Below, in pieces: positions 35,754-45,300 of a stretch of 64,000 nucleotides of DNA. Every line of letters begins with the position of its first letter. Within the stretch, counting starts at the first letter, position 1. The notes below the pieces were generated by a model. It had not been told where the DNA came from, ran no database searches, and saw only the letters and a list, made by a program, of their open reading frames with translations. The stretch spans positions 1 through 64,000 of the forward strand of contig JAHPYZ010000005.1 of NCBI GenBank assembly GCA_019058425.1, written 5' to 3'. A program made the translations under genes and the position numbers. Source of the stretch: Promethearchaeota archaeon. GTDB lineage: Archaea; Asgardarchaeota; Lokiarchaeia; Sigyniarchaeales; SOKP01.

Positions 35754-37393
35754 AAAGTATTTATTTTTTTTAATACAGGATATCTCCTTCCAATTCCAAA
35801 AGCACTTTCACTTACTTTAATCGTCTGAACCAATTGCCTTCGCTTATATTCTGAGTTCAGATAGAGTCTTTTTACTTTATTGATGGTATTATTATCAAAT
35901 CCTTTCTGCTTTAAACTTCTATACTCAGAGTCAATACCATTTTCAATAATTTCTTCTAGTATTACATCTAGTACTTCATATGGTGGTATAGAGTCACTAT
36001 CTTTCTGATTCTCACGCAATTCTGCAGTAGGAGGTCTTTCTATAATTCCTTTTGGTATTATCTCTTTTTCTCTATTTATCCAGTTACAAATCTCATAGAT
36101 TTGTACTTTTAAAAGATCTCCTGGAATATTTTTACCTCCACATGTATCACCATATAGTGTACAATAACCTACAGCGATTTCAGATTTATTTCCAGTTGAT
36201 ACTAATAACCAATTAAATTTGTTTGAGTAGTACATCAAGATATTCGCCCTAATACGTGCTTGAAGATTTTCATCTGCAACGTTAAATGGTTGTTTTCCAA
36301 GATTTTTTTCTATATTCTTTTCAAAAGCAGCAAAAAGATCATCTATGGGATATATCACATATTTAATATCAAGATTTTCACAAAATTCTTTGGCTAATTC
36401 AATACTCTCTTGAGAAGTAAATCTTGTAGGCATCATAATACAATTAACTTTTTCTGAACCTAATGCAGTTGCACATACATAAGCAGTAAAGGCGGAATCA
36501 ATTCCACCGCTTAGTCCTAAAACTACACCGTTAAATATTCCACTCTTATGAAAATAATCATATAAGTTCAACTGAAGTGCTTTAACGACTTCATCTCTCC
36601 AATCCATTTCATATGTAAGGGGGTTCTCTAAAGGCAATCCTTCTAATTCAATGTCAACTATGGGAAAATCTTCTTCAAATTCCTTCGCCTTAAAAACAAT
36701 TTGACCAAATTTATTTGTAACAAAACTTTGACCATCATATACAATTTCATCCATTCCACCAACCATGTTAACATATATAATTGGTACCGAAAGTTTTTTG
36801 GATTTTGATTGTATTAGGTTTGCTCTTAGTTTAAATTTGTTAATATGATAAGGAGATGCATTGATTACAAATAGAAGATCAGCTCCATTTTTTACTAGAT
36901 TCTCAGCAACTTTGGTATCATAATGTTCATCCCATATATCTTCACAGATCAAAATTCCACATTCAACGCTTTTAATATTGATTGGTTCGAATTTATCATC
37001 GAATGAGAAATATCTTCTCTCATCAAATATATCATAATTTGGTAATAATCGTTTATTCTCAACATACATTATATTTTTACCTTCAATAATTAAGGCGGAA
37101 TTATAGAAACATTGGATCTTTTCTTTCAATTCAGGTGGTTTCGTGAATGTCCCGAGAATAATTACAGCGTTTGAGTTCATTTTCTTTATATTTTCAATCG
37201 CAATTTCATTTTTTTCTTGAATTAAAGGGTCGAGAATATGGTCCATAAGAGGATAACCAACTAATGACATTTCAGGAAAGACAATGATGTCTGCATTTTG
37301 CTTATCTTGAATTATATCGATAATCTTCTTCTCATTAGATTCGATATCTCCTACTATAGGGTTAATCTGAGCAACAACTATTTTTAATTCCAT
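35750..37393 (-). CDS. nadE: glutamine-dependent NAD+ synthetase
   Basis: Converts deamido-NAD to NAD with glutamine-derived ammonia. The N-terminal nitrilase-type glutaminase domain has the Glu-Lys-Cys triad: Glu in VFPEMSLVGYP, Lys in ENKRLLPNYD, Cys in GILICEDIWDE. The synthetase domain begins about residue 275 with the ATP-pyrophosphatase loop LSGGIDSAFTAYVC, and has VSTGNKSEIAVGYCTLYGD and ERPPTAELRENQKD typical of the family. About 547 residues, as expected for the two-domain form. ATG at 37391-37393 (MELKIVVAQINPIVGD) is preferred to the TTG three codons earlier. The gene end overlaps the ABC gene on the other strand by four bases, leaving no room for a terminator. Confidence 0.96.
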   Translation of the reverse strand: MELKIVVAQINPIVGDIESNEKKIIDIIQDKQNADIIVFPEMSLVGYPLMDHILDPLIQEKNEIAIENIKKMNSNAVIILGTFTKPPELKEKIQCFYNSALIIEGKNIMYVENKRLLPNYDIFDERRYFSFDDKFEPINIKSVECGILICEDIWDEHYDTKVAENLVKNGADLLFVINASPYHINKFKLRANLIQSKSKKLSVPIIYVNMVGGMDEIVYDGQSFVTNKFGQIVFKAKEFEEDFPIVDIELEGLPLENPLTYEMDWRDEVVKALQLNLYDYFHKSGIFNGVVLGLSGGIDSAFTAYVCATALGSEKVNCIMMPTRFTSQESIELAKEFCENLDIKYVIYPIDDLFAAFEKNIEKNLGKQPFNVADENLQARIRANILMYYSNKFNWLLVSTGNKSEIAVGYCTLYGDTCGGKNIPGDLLKVQIYEICNWINREKEIIPKGIIERPPTAELRENQKDSDSIPPYEVLDVILEEIIENGIDSEYRSLKQKGFDNNTINKVKRLYLNSEYKRRQLVQTIKVSESAFGIGRRYPVLKKINTF

Positions 37394-37455
37394 ATTTGAC
37401 AATATTAAATCAGTATTAAAAAAATATGATATTTTGTTCCTCTAAATAATAGATG

Positions 37456-37464
37456 AAAAAAAAA
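37456..37464 (-). terminator. T-run terminator after glutamine synthetase
   Basis: Nine A on the plus strand, nine T on the coding strand, beginning six bases after the glnA stop. The same arrangement follows the genes at 53060 and 59166. Confidence 0.55.
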
Positions 37465-37470
37465 GAAGAT

Positions 37471-38820
37471 TTATAATCTTATGTAGCGATTTCTTTCCCA
37501 TTCAGAAACTACTACTCTATAAGCATCATATTCTTCAAGCTTTGCATAATAATAGTTTTTAAATGCCGTTTCCCCAAAAACTTCCTTCATAAGTTCAGAA
37601 TTTTTAAATTCTCTTAATGCTTCATGTAGACTTCCAGGTAAAGAAACGATACCTTCCTTTTCCATTTCTTTAGAAGATAAATGATATACATTTCTATCTG
37701 TTGGTTCAGAAATTTCAATATCCTTGGATAAAATACCTTCTAATCCGGCAGTCAAGAGGACACTAAATTGTAGGTATGGATTTCCAGATGGATCTGGACA
37801 CCTTATTTCACACCTCGCAGCATTAGGGCGCCCATGAAAATCAGGTACTCTTATAAGAGGAGATCTATTTCGAAAACCCCATGCTAGATAAACAGGGGCT
37901 TCATACCCTGGGACAAGCCTCTTGTAAGAATTAGGCCAGCTACTTAAAACTGCACACATCTCTCTAGAATGTTTTAATTGTCCTGCGATCCATTTCTTCA
38001 TCAATAATGAAATATTATCTTTATCATTTTCATCATAAAACATGTTATTTCCATTTTTCCATAAAGACTGATGAACATGCATCCCAGAACCATTTATTCC
38101 ATCAAAAGGTTTAGCCATAAATGTCCCAACGAGGTTTTGATTCGCCGCGACAGTTTTAACTATTGTTTTTATCGTGATTGTATTATCAGCTGTATTTACA
38201 GCTTGATCATAGCGAAAATCAATCTCATGTTGACCATAAGCCACTTCATGATGAATACATTCCACATTAATTCCCATAGCATCGCAATAATCTGCTATTT
38301 TATACCTTATCATTTCACTAATATCATAAGGGTCATAATCGAAGTATCCTCTTAGATCTGATGGTTTAAATTCTTGTTTTGTATCAGGAGTAAGAACGAA
38401 AAATTCCATTTCTGGAGCACAATAGTAATTAAAACCATGTTTTTCTGCCTTTTTTACCGCACGTTGTAATATATATCTAGGATCTCCTTCATAACGTTGA
38501 CCATCAGGTTTATAAATATCACATATTACTCGTGCCACCTTATTTTCCTTTCTCCACGGCAAAAGATAAAAGGTACTAGGATCTGGAAGTGCAACTTTGT
38601 CACTCTCTTCAATCGCACCATACCCTGTTATTGAGCTACCATCGAAATTTTCTCCAATCTCAAAGACATCGTCAATCCTTTTCGAATTTATCTCAAATGA
38701 TTTGATGATCCCATGAATATCAGTAAATTGGAGATATATATACTTGATATCCTCGTCTTTAATTTTCTCTATTGCGGCTTCACATAACTCTTTCCTATTA
38801 GGATTATTTTTTTCAATCAT
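37471..38820 (-). CDS. glnA: glutamine synthetase, type I
   Basis: ATP-dependent synthesis of glutamine from glutamate and ammonia; a cytosolic dodecamer. Motifs: FDGSSITGYGAIEESDKVALPDPSTF near residue 60, metal-binding YYCAPEMEFFVL, the loop NGSGMHVHQSLWKNG (about residue 245), and the C-terminal RNRSPLIRVP. At 449 residues it is of the GSI-alpha length. I see no clear adenylylation-site consensus, in line with GSI-alpha enzymes. It lies 65 bases downstream of a zinc-ribbon gene on the same strand, and the divergent Lrp/AsnC gene at 39569 with the ATGATCA sites between them suggests nitrogen or amino-acid control. Confidence 0.97.
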   Translation of the reverse strand: MIEKNNPNRKELCEAAIEKIKDEDIKYIYLQFTDIHGIIKSFEINSKRIDDVFEIGENFDGSSITGYGAIEESDKVALPDPSTFYLLPWRKENKVARVICDIYKPDGQRYEGDPRYILQRAVKKAEKHGFNYYCAPEMEFFVLTPDTKQEFKPSDLRGYFDYDPYDISEMIRYKIADYCDAMGINVECIHHEVAYGQHEIDFRYDQAVNTADNTITIKTIVKTVAANQNLVGTFMAKPFDGINGSGMHVHQSLWKNGNNMFYDENDKDNISLLMKKWIAGQLKHSREMCAVLSSWPNSYKRLVPGYEAPVYLAWGFRNRSPLIRVPDFHGRPNAARCEIRCPDPSGNPYLQFSVLLTAGLEGILSKDIEISEPTDRNVYHLSSKEMEKEGIVSLPGSLHEALREFKNSELMKEVFGETAFKNYYYAKLEEYDAYRVVVSEWERNRYIRL

Positions 38821-38885
38821 TTCAGTTCTTCTATTTGTTAATTTCTTTTTTCATCACTCTAAAATCTAGAAATTTGAATATTAGT

Positions 38886-39278
38886 TCATTCATATATCAT
38901 TGAATTACTTACTCCTTTTTTGAAAACTCTTGAATCATTTATTGGCAGATCTCTGCAATTTCTCCACTTAGAAATACCAGATCTTAATATATAAAAACTA
39001 CTGGATCGTCCATTTGAATAACAATTCCATTTTCGTTCGCTTTTTGTTTTAAAATCTGAAAATTTTGGTTCAGAAGAAATCCTAATATATCTATTACACG
39101 ACTTATGTTTCCCAAATGCTAAATTATCAAATTCCAAAAAAATACTACAATTCCATTTTTGAACTGAATTTCCATCTTTAGTAATTAATTCATTTGAATT
39201 GTATTCGTTTTCACATACTTGACATATTTTTCTGTCATGTATATATTTATTTCCACAAATCGGGCATTTCATTGACAT
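38886..39278 (-). CDS. zinc-ribbon protein with degenerate WNC repeats
   Basis: A 130-residue protein with an N-terminal double zinc ribbon (CPICGNKYIHDRKICQVC) followed by about four units of roughly 21 residues, two of which begin KWNCS and KWNCY and one ISKWRNC. The unit looks beta-rich, with regularly spaced aromatic and Ser residues (SSSFYILRSG). I do not recognise the repeat. A related but start-less stretch is found at 50803-51030. The ATG has GAGGT five bases upstream and a TATA-like box at 39301-39315. It is placed upstream of glnA and probably cotranscribed, but a role in glutamine metabolism is not shown. Confidence 0.6.
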   Translation of the reverse strand: MSMKCPICGNKYIHDRKICQVCENEYNSNELITKDGNSVQKWNCSIFLEFDNLAFGKHKSCNRYIRISSEPKFSDFKTKSERKWNCYSNGRSSSFYILRSGISKWRNCRDLPINDSRVFKKGVSNSMIYE

Positions 39279-39300
39279 ATTTAACCTCTATTCAAATCTA

Positions 39301-39315
39301 AATATTTAAATAAAA
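39301..39315 (-). promoter_or_regulatory. TATA-like box for the zinc-ribbon/glnA transcript
   Basis: The minus strand reads TTTTATTTAAATATT, ending 23 bases upstream of the ATG at 39278, so the transcript would have a very short leader. Confidence 0.35.
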
Positions 39316-39353
39316 GGGAAAAATCCCCAAAAATTAAATCTTTATATATTATT

Positions 39354-39497
39354 ATGATCATATATATAAAAACCTTCACCATTTCTAGTTCATATGCTTA
39401 CATTTATGGAAGAAAAATCTTATAAATGATCACAAACATATTTTTAAAATGATCAAATGATATAATCGAAATTTTTTGTCGAGATAAAAAATGATCA
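39354..39497. promoter_or_regulatory. four ATGATCA sites in the glnA-lrp divergent promoter region
   Basis: ATGATCA occurs at 39354, 39426, 39449 and 39491; the core TGATCA is palindromic and the two last copies share the longer form AAATGATCAAATG. Spacings are 72, 23 and 42 bases, close to whole helical turns. They lie between the minus-strand TATA box (39301) and the plus-strand start at 39569. This is a good candidate operator for the Lrp-like protein encoded next to it. Confidence 0.5.
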
Positions 39498-39568
39498 AAT
39501 GGATATTTTTTCAACTGTTTTATAGACAATTGCATAATTTTATAATAATTATATAATTCTCTATTATT

Positions 39569-40066
39569 ATGACTGAGAATAATAGCGTAGAGAATAAATT
39601 TGATTTAGATATAGAGATACTAAAGAAATTGAGTCTAGATGGCAGAATCTCCTTTCGTCAACTTGCAAAAGACCTAGGTCACAAATCACCTGTTACCATA
39701 AAAAGACATATTGAAGATTTAGAACAAAAAGAAATAATAAAAAGTTATGGTGCTCAGCTAGATTATGAAAAATTAGGTTATGAAATCATGGCTATTATTG
39801 AAGTAACAATTTCTAAGGGAAAAATGTTTGAAGTAGAGGAAAAAATAGCTGAAAATCCTAATGTTTTTGGTGTGTATGATATAACTGGAACTTATGATGC
39901 TCTTATATTAGCAAGGTTTAAAACACGAGAAGAATTAAGTAATATGATAAAGGAGATTCATAAATCTCCAAATGTAGAGCGTACTAATACTCATTTCGTA
40001 TTAAATACTATTAAAGAAGATAGTTCCTTTGTTAGTCTAATTGAAGAAGAAAATAAGGAAAAGTAA
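39569..40066 (+). CDS. Lrp/AsnC-family transcriptional regulator
   Basis: A 165-residue DNA-binding regulator. The N-terminal winged helix-turn-helix is LDIEILKKLSLDGRISFRQLAKDLGHKSPVTIKRHIEDLEQKEII (residues 12-58) and the C-terminal RAM domain binds effectors and mediates octamer formation (GYEIMAIIEVTISKGKMFEVEEKIAENPNVFGVYDITGTYDALI). It is transcribed away from the glnA operon with a shared upstream region containing four repeated sites; autoregulation and control of glutamine synthetase are likely, as known for Lrp proteins in other archaea, but here inferred. TATA-like sequence TTTTATAATAA lies about 30 bases before the ATG, suggesting a very short leader. Confidence 0.93.
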   Translation: MTENNSVENKFDLDIEILKKLSLDGRISFRQLAKDLGHKSPVTIKRHIEDLEQKEIIKSYGAQLDYEKLGYEIMAIIEVTISKGKMFEVEEKIAENPNVFGVYDITGTYDALILARFKTREELSNMIKEIHKSPNVERTNTHFVLNTIKEDSSFVSLIEEENKEK

Positions 40067-40292
40067 TACAAGAATCCTTCTCGTGGTCCATTAGAAAAAT
40101 TCATTTAGTTTTTAATTAAGAATATAAATTTATTTATAGTTTGAAAAGCTAATTCATTTCTTCTAAATTAAAGAAGTCTTGTGGACGACATATTTTATCT
40201 ATCAAATATATTTCAATAATCTCGTAGTCTCTTAACAATTATAGCTATAATACTTTATTAAATTCATAAAATTCTATTTTAATATCAGGGCA

Positions 40293-41315
40293 ATGGAAGA
40301 CAAAGAGGTATTAATAGCTCTTAATGTTGAGTTAAATCAAGTTTTTAATCTTCGTTATAGAAGACCGAAAAATCCACAAAACTATACATGGATATGTAAT
40401 AATTGTAAGAAACAGGTTTATTACAATGAATATGAAAACTGCTTCAAGCATAGGGGTTTAAAACCAGATGATTTTGAACCCGAGACTGTTGAACATAAAA
40501 CAATGAAAGAATATTGTTACAATACTTTTCCATTAGTTAATCCAATAACTTCCAGACAATTGGAATATCGGTTTGGAGATCAAATTGCAGATGTATATTT
40601 AGAGCTACGAGATGGTAATAAAGTTGCAATTGAGTGCCAAAATTCTCCGATAACCAAGAAAAAGTTAATAAATCGAACAAAAAAATATGCTGCGAAAGAT
40701 ATCTATGTATTGTGGATTTTTAATGGCTCGAGTACATGTGTATCAGAAGAAAAGAAACCATTAAATATAGAAAAAGTTCGAGTTCTGGGAGAAGAAAAAA
40801 GAGTACATAATCTCTATGGTGGACGTATCTATTATATGAATGTAGTGGGAGATGAAGTTATCGACGAACCGTATGCTCTGCATTACTCCCCATATTTCGA
40901 AAACAAGCCATCTGAGACGAGTATTTATGGTCATGATAAATATTATAAAGAATATCAGAGTGTGACAGTTGGAAATATTCCTACTTATAAGATTGTATGT
41001 AATGAGTATAATGGGTATAAACTAGCACGGTTTATGGATAAAAATGTTAGTATTTCTTGCACTGATCAACTACTTACTCACATAAGAGATCTGTGTTTTA
41101 AACGAGTAGATGAAGGAGGGATAGATGAGAAGTATGAGTTTAAAATTTCGGTTGATTATATAATAGACTTGGTAAGAGAAGAATTTGGATACTTTTTACC
41201 ATATTTGATTCTCAAAAGGTCAAGAAAAATCAAAAATGTTAAATTTGGAAAGACTATCGATGAGAATTATAACGTTCAAGAAATGTTGACATTTCGAACT
41301 ACAGATTATTTATAG
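40293..41315 (+). CDS. CoiA-like PD-(D/E)xK nuclease with zinc finger
   Basis: A 340-residue protein resembling the competence protein CoiA. An N-terminal zinc-binding segment WICNNCKKQVYYNEYENCFKHRG (residues 33-55) is followed by the nuclease core: VEHKTMKEYCYN, then RFGDQIADVYLELRDGNKVAIECQNSPITKKKL, where Asp and the Glu-x-Gln fit the PD-(D/E)xK active site and the SPIT segment is typical of CoiA. The C-terminal 200 residues are not recognised (NIPTYKIVCNEYNGYKLARFM; KFKISVDYIIDLVREEFGYFLP-like helices). Bacterial CoiA acts on incoming DNA during transformation. Two further unknown/nuclease genes follow in the same direction, so a small DNA-processing module is possible. Confidence 0.72.
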   Translation: MEDKEVLIALNVELNQVFNLRYRRPKNPQNYTWICNNCKKQVYYNEYENCFKHRGLKPDDFEPETVEHKTMKEYCYNTFPLVNPITSRQLEYRFGDQIADVYLELRDGNKVAIECQNSPITKKKLINRTKKYAAKDIYVLWIFNGSSTCVSEEKKPLNIEKVRVLGEEKRVHNLYGGRIYYMNVVGDEVIDEPYALHYSPYFENKPSETSIYGHDKYYKEYQSVTVGNIPTYKIVCNEYNGYKLARFMDKNVSISCTDQLLTHIRDLCFKRVDEGGIDEKYEFKISVDYIIDLVREEFGYFLPYLILKRSRKIKNVKFGKTIDENYNVQEMLTFRTTDYL

Positions 41316-41419
41316 TTTGCATTTTGCTTTTATTATTCTAAACTAATTTTTTCTTTAAATATAATGATTAGATTTCTAATTAAGAATATCATAAAATTAA
41401 GTTTAGATAATGTAAATGT

Positions 41420-41890
41420 ATGGCTATTATGATGTGCTCCTATTATTCTCCAATAAAAACAGAGAAAACGATTCAGGATGTTACTAAAGAAATTATTAAC
41501 ATTCTGAGTTTCCATGAGTATCCTGAGATCTTATTCATTACAAATAATCAATATAAACAGCTCAATACATTTGAAAGATTACAAGAAGATATCTTCTACT
41601 TTCAAGAATCAATTGATTGGTGGTATATGGATAGAAAATATGAACATTGGTATATGATATCTCAAGACTTTTCTCAACGAATTCTGGTAGCCTTAAAATC
41701 AATAAAAATACGGAAAATACCACTTTTTGGGAAATTTGAAGATCTAACTCTTTCTAAAGAATATTATGATAATGTTCTATCATCCTTTATTAGAAAAATG
41801 AAAAAATTGTACAAAATTCTATTGGATTGGGTAAATTTTTTAGATACAATAGAATTGCACCTATATAATAAAGCTAAAATTAAATGCTGA
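41420..41890 (+). CDS. protein of unknown function, coupled to an HNH-like gene
   Basis: A 156-residue protein that is rich in aromatic residues (DWWYMDRKYEHWYMI) and mostly helical toward the C-terminus (FIRKMKKLYKILLDWVNFLDTIELHLYNKAKIKC). I see no catalytic motif and no membrane segment. The last seven bases overlap the ATG of the next gene (ATGCTGA), so the two are coupled in translation. It could be an immunity, adaptor or regulatory partner of the HNH-like protein, but that is speculation. Confidence 0.6.
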   Translation: MAIMMCSYYSPIKTEKTIQDVTKEIINILSFHEYPEILFITNNQYKQLNTFERLQEDIFYFQESIDWWYMDRKYEHWYMISQDFSQRILVALKSIKIRKIPLFGKFEDLTLSKEYYDNVLSSFIRKMKKLYKILLDWVNFLDTIELHLYNKAKIKC

Positions 41891-42348
41891 AGCAACTAAA
41901 GGTAATGAATGAAGTTAAAGCAAAGAAAAAAAATATTAGGCATTCTCTCCGTACATTAAATCGAAAAGCGAATAAATACATGAAGCCATATAGTATAACT
42001 CGAGAAATCTATGCCCGAGGATATAGATCTTTATTAACAACAGATATCTGGAAAGAAGCAAAATTTCTTCTCCTTGAGTATAAAATTTTAAACGCATCAT
42101 ATCTAGAATGCCCAATCTGTCATCAAATTGTAGACAAAAACCATTCAGTCCTTCATCATAAGAAGTATAATAGGAGAAAATTATTCAAACCTAACTATAC
42201 AACATTTGTACATTATAAGTGCCATGAACATATCCATCAAACTAAAAAGTTTCACCTGATTCCTAAATGTGTTAAGAGACAATTATTATTTTATAGTCTT
42301 ATCTTTCTCTCCCTTATAATTGTGTTTTTATTTTACCGATTTTATTGA
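41884..42348 (+). CDS. HNH-type zinc nuclease-like protein with C-terminal membrane anchor
   Basis: A 154-residue protein. The first 80 residues are very basic. The middle has an HNH-like treble clef: CPICHQIVDKNHSVLHHKKYNRRK at about residues 85-108, then NYTTFVHYKCHEHIHQ, giving the Cys pair, the His-His of the first strand, and Asn/His of the last helix. The final 25 residues are one hydrophobic segment (LFYSLIFLSLIIVFLFY), placing the nuclease-like domain on the membrane surface. A membrane-tethered HNH protein after a CoiA-like gene would fit handling of DNA at the cell envelope. The activity is not proven and one ligand position is uncertain. Confidence 0.6.
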   Translation: MLKQLKVMNEVKAKKKNIRHSLRTLNRKANKYMKPYSITREIYARGYRSLLTTDIWKEAKFLLLEYKILNASYLECPICHQIVDKNHSVLHHKKYNRRKLFKPNYTTFVHYKCHEHIHQTKKFHLIPKCVKRQLLFYSLIFLSLIIVFLFYRFY

Positions 42349-42391
42349 CTTTTTTGTTTTTCTTTAAATAATTTCAATAAATTTGGTATTG

Positions 42392-45300
42392 ATGGAATTA
42401 AGAAAACAAAGATTCTTGTGGATCGTAGGACTATTTGTAAGTCTTTTAATTTTTACATCATTTACTAAATCTCAATTAGACGCAAAATCAAATGAGGGAT
42501 TAGATTCGCATCCAATTGCTTCAGCAAATCATTTTGATTTCGTGTCTGAAATACTTGATTCTAAATTAAACGAATATAATTCCTCGGGATATTTTTCTCA
42601 GATATATCAGCCCTCCTTACAAGCTACATATTATGCTCTTTATATCTTAGATGTTATAGGGCGAACTTCAACTATAAACCAATCTAAAATACTTAATTTT
42701 ATAATGAGTTGCTATAATCAAAGCTCAAATACGTTTACAGACGATTACTCGCAGAGGTATTTAGATATGAACGCTACAAAGACATATTATCCATATACTT
42801 CACTTTTAGAAGTAAATTGTTATGCGATTCTTTCACTTGAAATTTTAAACAGTCTAAATCAGATTGATGAGCAAGAATCGATTGATTTCATTTGGAGTTG
42901 TTATCAACCTACAACAAGTGGGTTTATTGGGCAGCCGTATGATTCAGGATTGCCTGATTATTTCAAGATATCCACGATGGACAATACATATTTCGCAATC
43001 GTAACACTAGATCTCCTGATGAATAATTGGAACAGTTACATCACAGAAAAAAGTGAGATCGTCCAATATATACAGCATTTACAATCAACCAATACTTTCT
43101 TCTGGTACTTTGGAGGGTTTGAAAATGATATGGATCAGACAATCGATACAATAGATTTATTTGAACCAAATCTTCTCTCATCCTACTATTGCATTAAGTC
43201 ATTAGATATCTTTGGGATGATAGATGTTATTAATTTAAACAACTTCCATCAATTTCTTGATGGTTTATACGATCCGGCAACGTTTAGTTTTCAAATGTCT
43301 CATTTTGCATTTGAAGACTATGGAAATATAGTCGGAACTTCCTTAGGTTTAACATCTGCTAATTTAACAGGCTTTACTGGAATTGATAGAACTGAAGTTA
43401 TCAATTTTATATTAAATAATCGGAATAATAAGGGTCTCTGGAACTATTCTACTGATGATATCTATTGTGAATTGATAGATACATACCAAGTAATAAGATC
43501 CTTATCAGATTCAGGTGAATTATCTCAATTGTCAGAAAACAATAAGGATTTGATTTCGAGTGCTTTATTTATTTTCAATAGCTATCAAGGATTTTCACTC
43601 CTTTCAAAGGATTATACTTCGACTAACCTATTATATACTATAATTAATTCTTTTGATCTCTATAATAGAACGTTAGAATTAGATGATGAATATCTTTATT
43701 CCACTATTGAGAAATCTTTATTGTACTATTCAACATCAGATTGTGAAGGATTTTTAGGAGGTTTATTCTTCGAGGAGGACTTGCGTAAGTATCGTTCATT
43801 TCCACTTGAGTATTACTATTCAGGAAATCAACAACACTATCAAGAAGAAGGAGCCTTTTTAGTATCACATAGGAGTACATCTCAAGCATTAGCTTCATTA
43901 AAGATATTAGGAAAATTAGATGAATTGGGTGGGACTCATAATCTCACTAAGTTATTAGATTCTATTCTCGATTCTCAATTCCTAATGATGGGATATGAAA
44001 ACTATGGAGGCTTCCTTCCATTTCTTACATTCTCTTTGGGGACTCCTGAGTATCAAAACGAAGTAATTTATCTCGATTATTCTTATTTCGGAATATCTGT
44101 TATGGAATTACTTAGTAATTATTTAGGATTAGGAAATTTAAGTTCTCTTGCTTTTGATAAACTTGCGCTCAGTAGTTATATTCACAATAATTTTTATGAA
44201 GATGTAATATATCAATATTTTTCTCCTGGATATACTATGAATCCTGAAATTCTGATAGAAAATACGTTTTATGCTGCTTCTATCCTCAAAAGCATAGATC
44301 TGTATGATTTAGATGAGGAAAAAATAAAGAATTTTGTTTTAGATTTTATTAATTACTCGAATATAAGAAATATATATTATTCTTATAAGATATCATCAAT
44401 TTTAGATGAAAAGATCCCTTTTAATTATGATCTTATTTATCAACTTATAGGAAATATCTATTCTGGAGAGTTAAAAGAGTATTTTACTACATTGGATAAA
44501 AATAAAATCGAGCAGGAAATACTTTTATGGATAGCGGATATGATTGTAAATGATCTCGGAAATTCCTTTACATCAATACATATCGATTATCTTGAAGGAT
44601 GCAAGTTCCTCTCTACAGGAAATAACATTACCTTTACAATTACTTCAAAATATACTGGAACGTATTGGTACTGGATTGATGGGATTCTTGTGGATTCCCA
44701 GACCTTCAATTCAGGAGGAGAGACCATTGTATACTCATTAGATAGCTACACTGGTACTATAAAAGATTATAATATAAAGATTAATGCATCAGTTCTGGAT
44801 GGAAGTTATGAGGAAATATCTACCATATTTAGTGTTTATTCTGATTCTAGTACTATCGTGAACATCTTATCACTGGGGAATTATGAATTTATGACAACAG
44901 GTCATAATATTACTTTCTCTTTACACTCTCAATATCCCGATTGGTATAATCTCTCTATTGACAACATTGAAGTTAGTGTTGGAAATTATACAGATGGAGA
45001 AATTTTTACCATCCCCATAGATGGCTATGAAGTAGGAGACCATAATGTTGTTATATGGAGTAGAGGTTTAGATGATAAAGAAGGAACCGCGAGTAGTAAC
45101 TTTTCAGTCTATTCTACTTCTGAGACAATAATAACAATTCACTCCATTGATAACTATGTATATAATTCAACTGGGAATTTACTTAATTTTAGCATTAGCT
45201 CTGACTTTCCTGAGAACTATACAATAGAGATAGATGGTATTCTGGTATATGAAGGAACTTACACGAGCAATTTTCCAATCTTAATTTCGATTGATGGATA

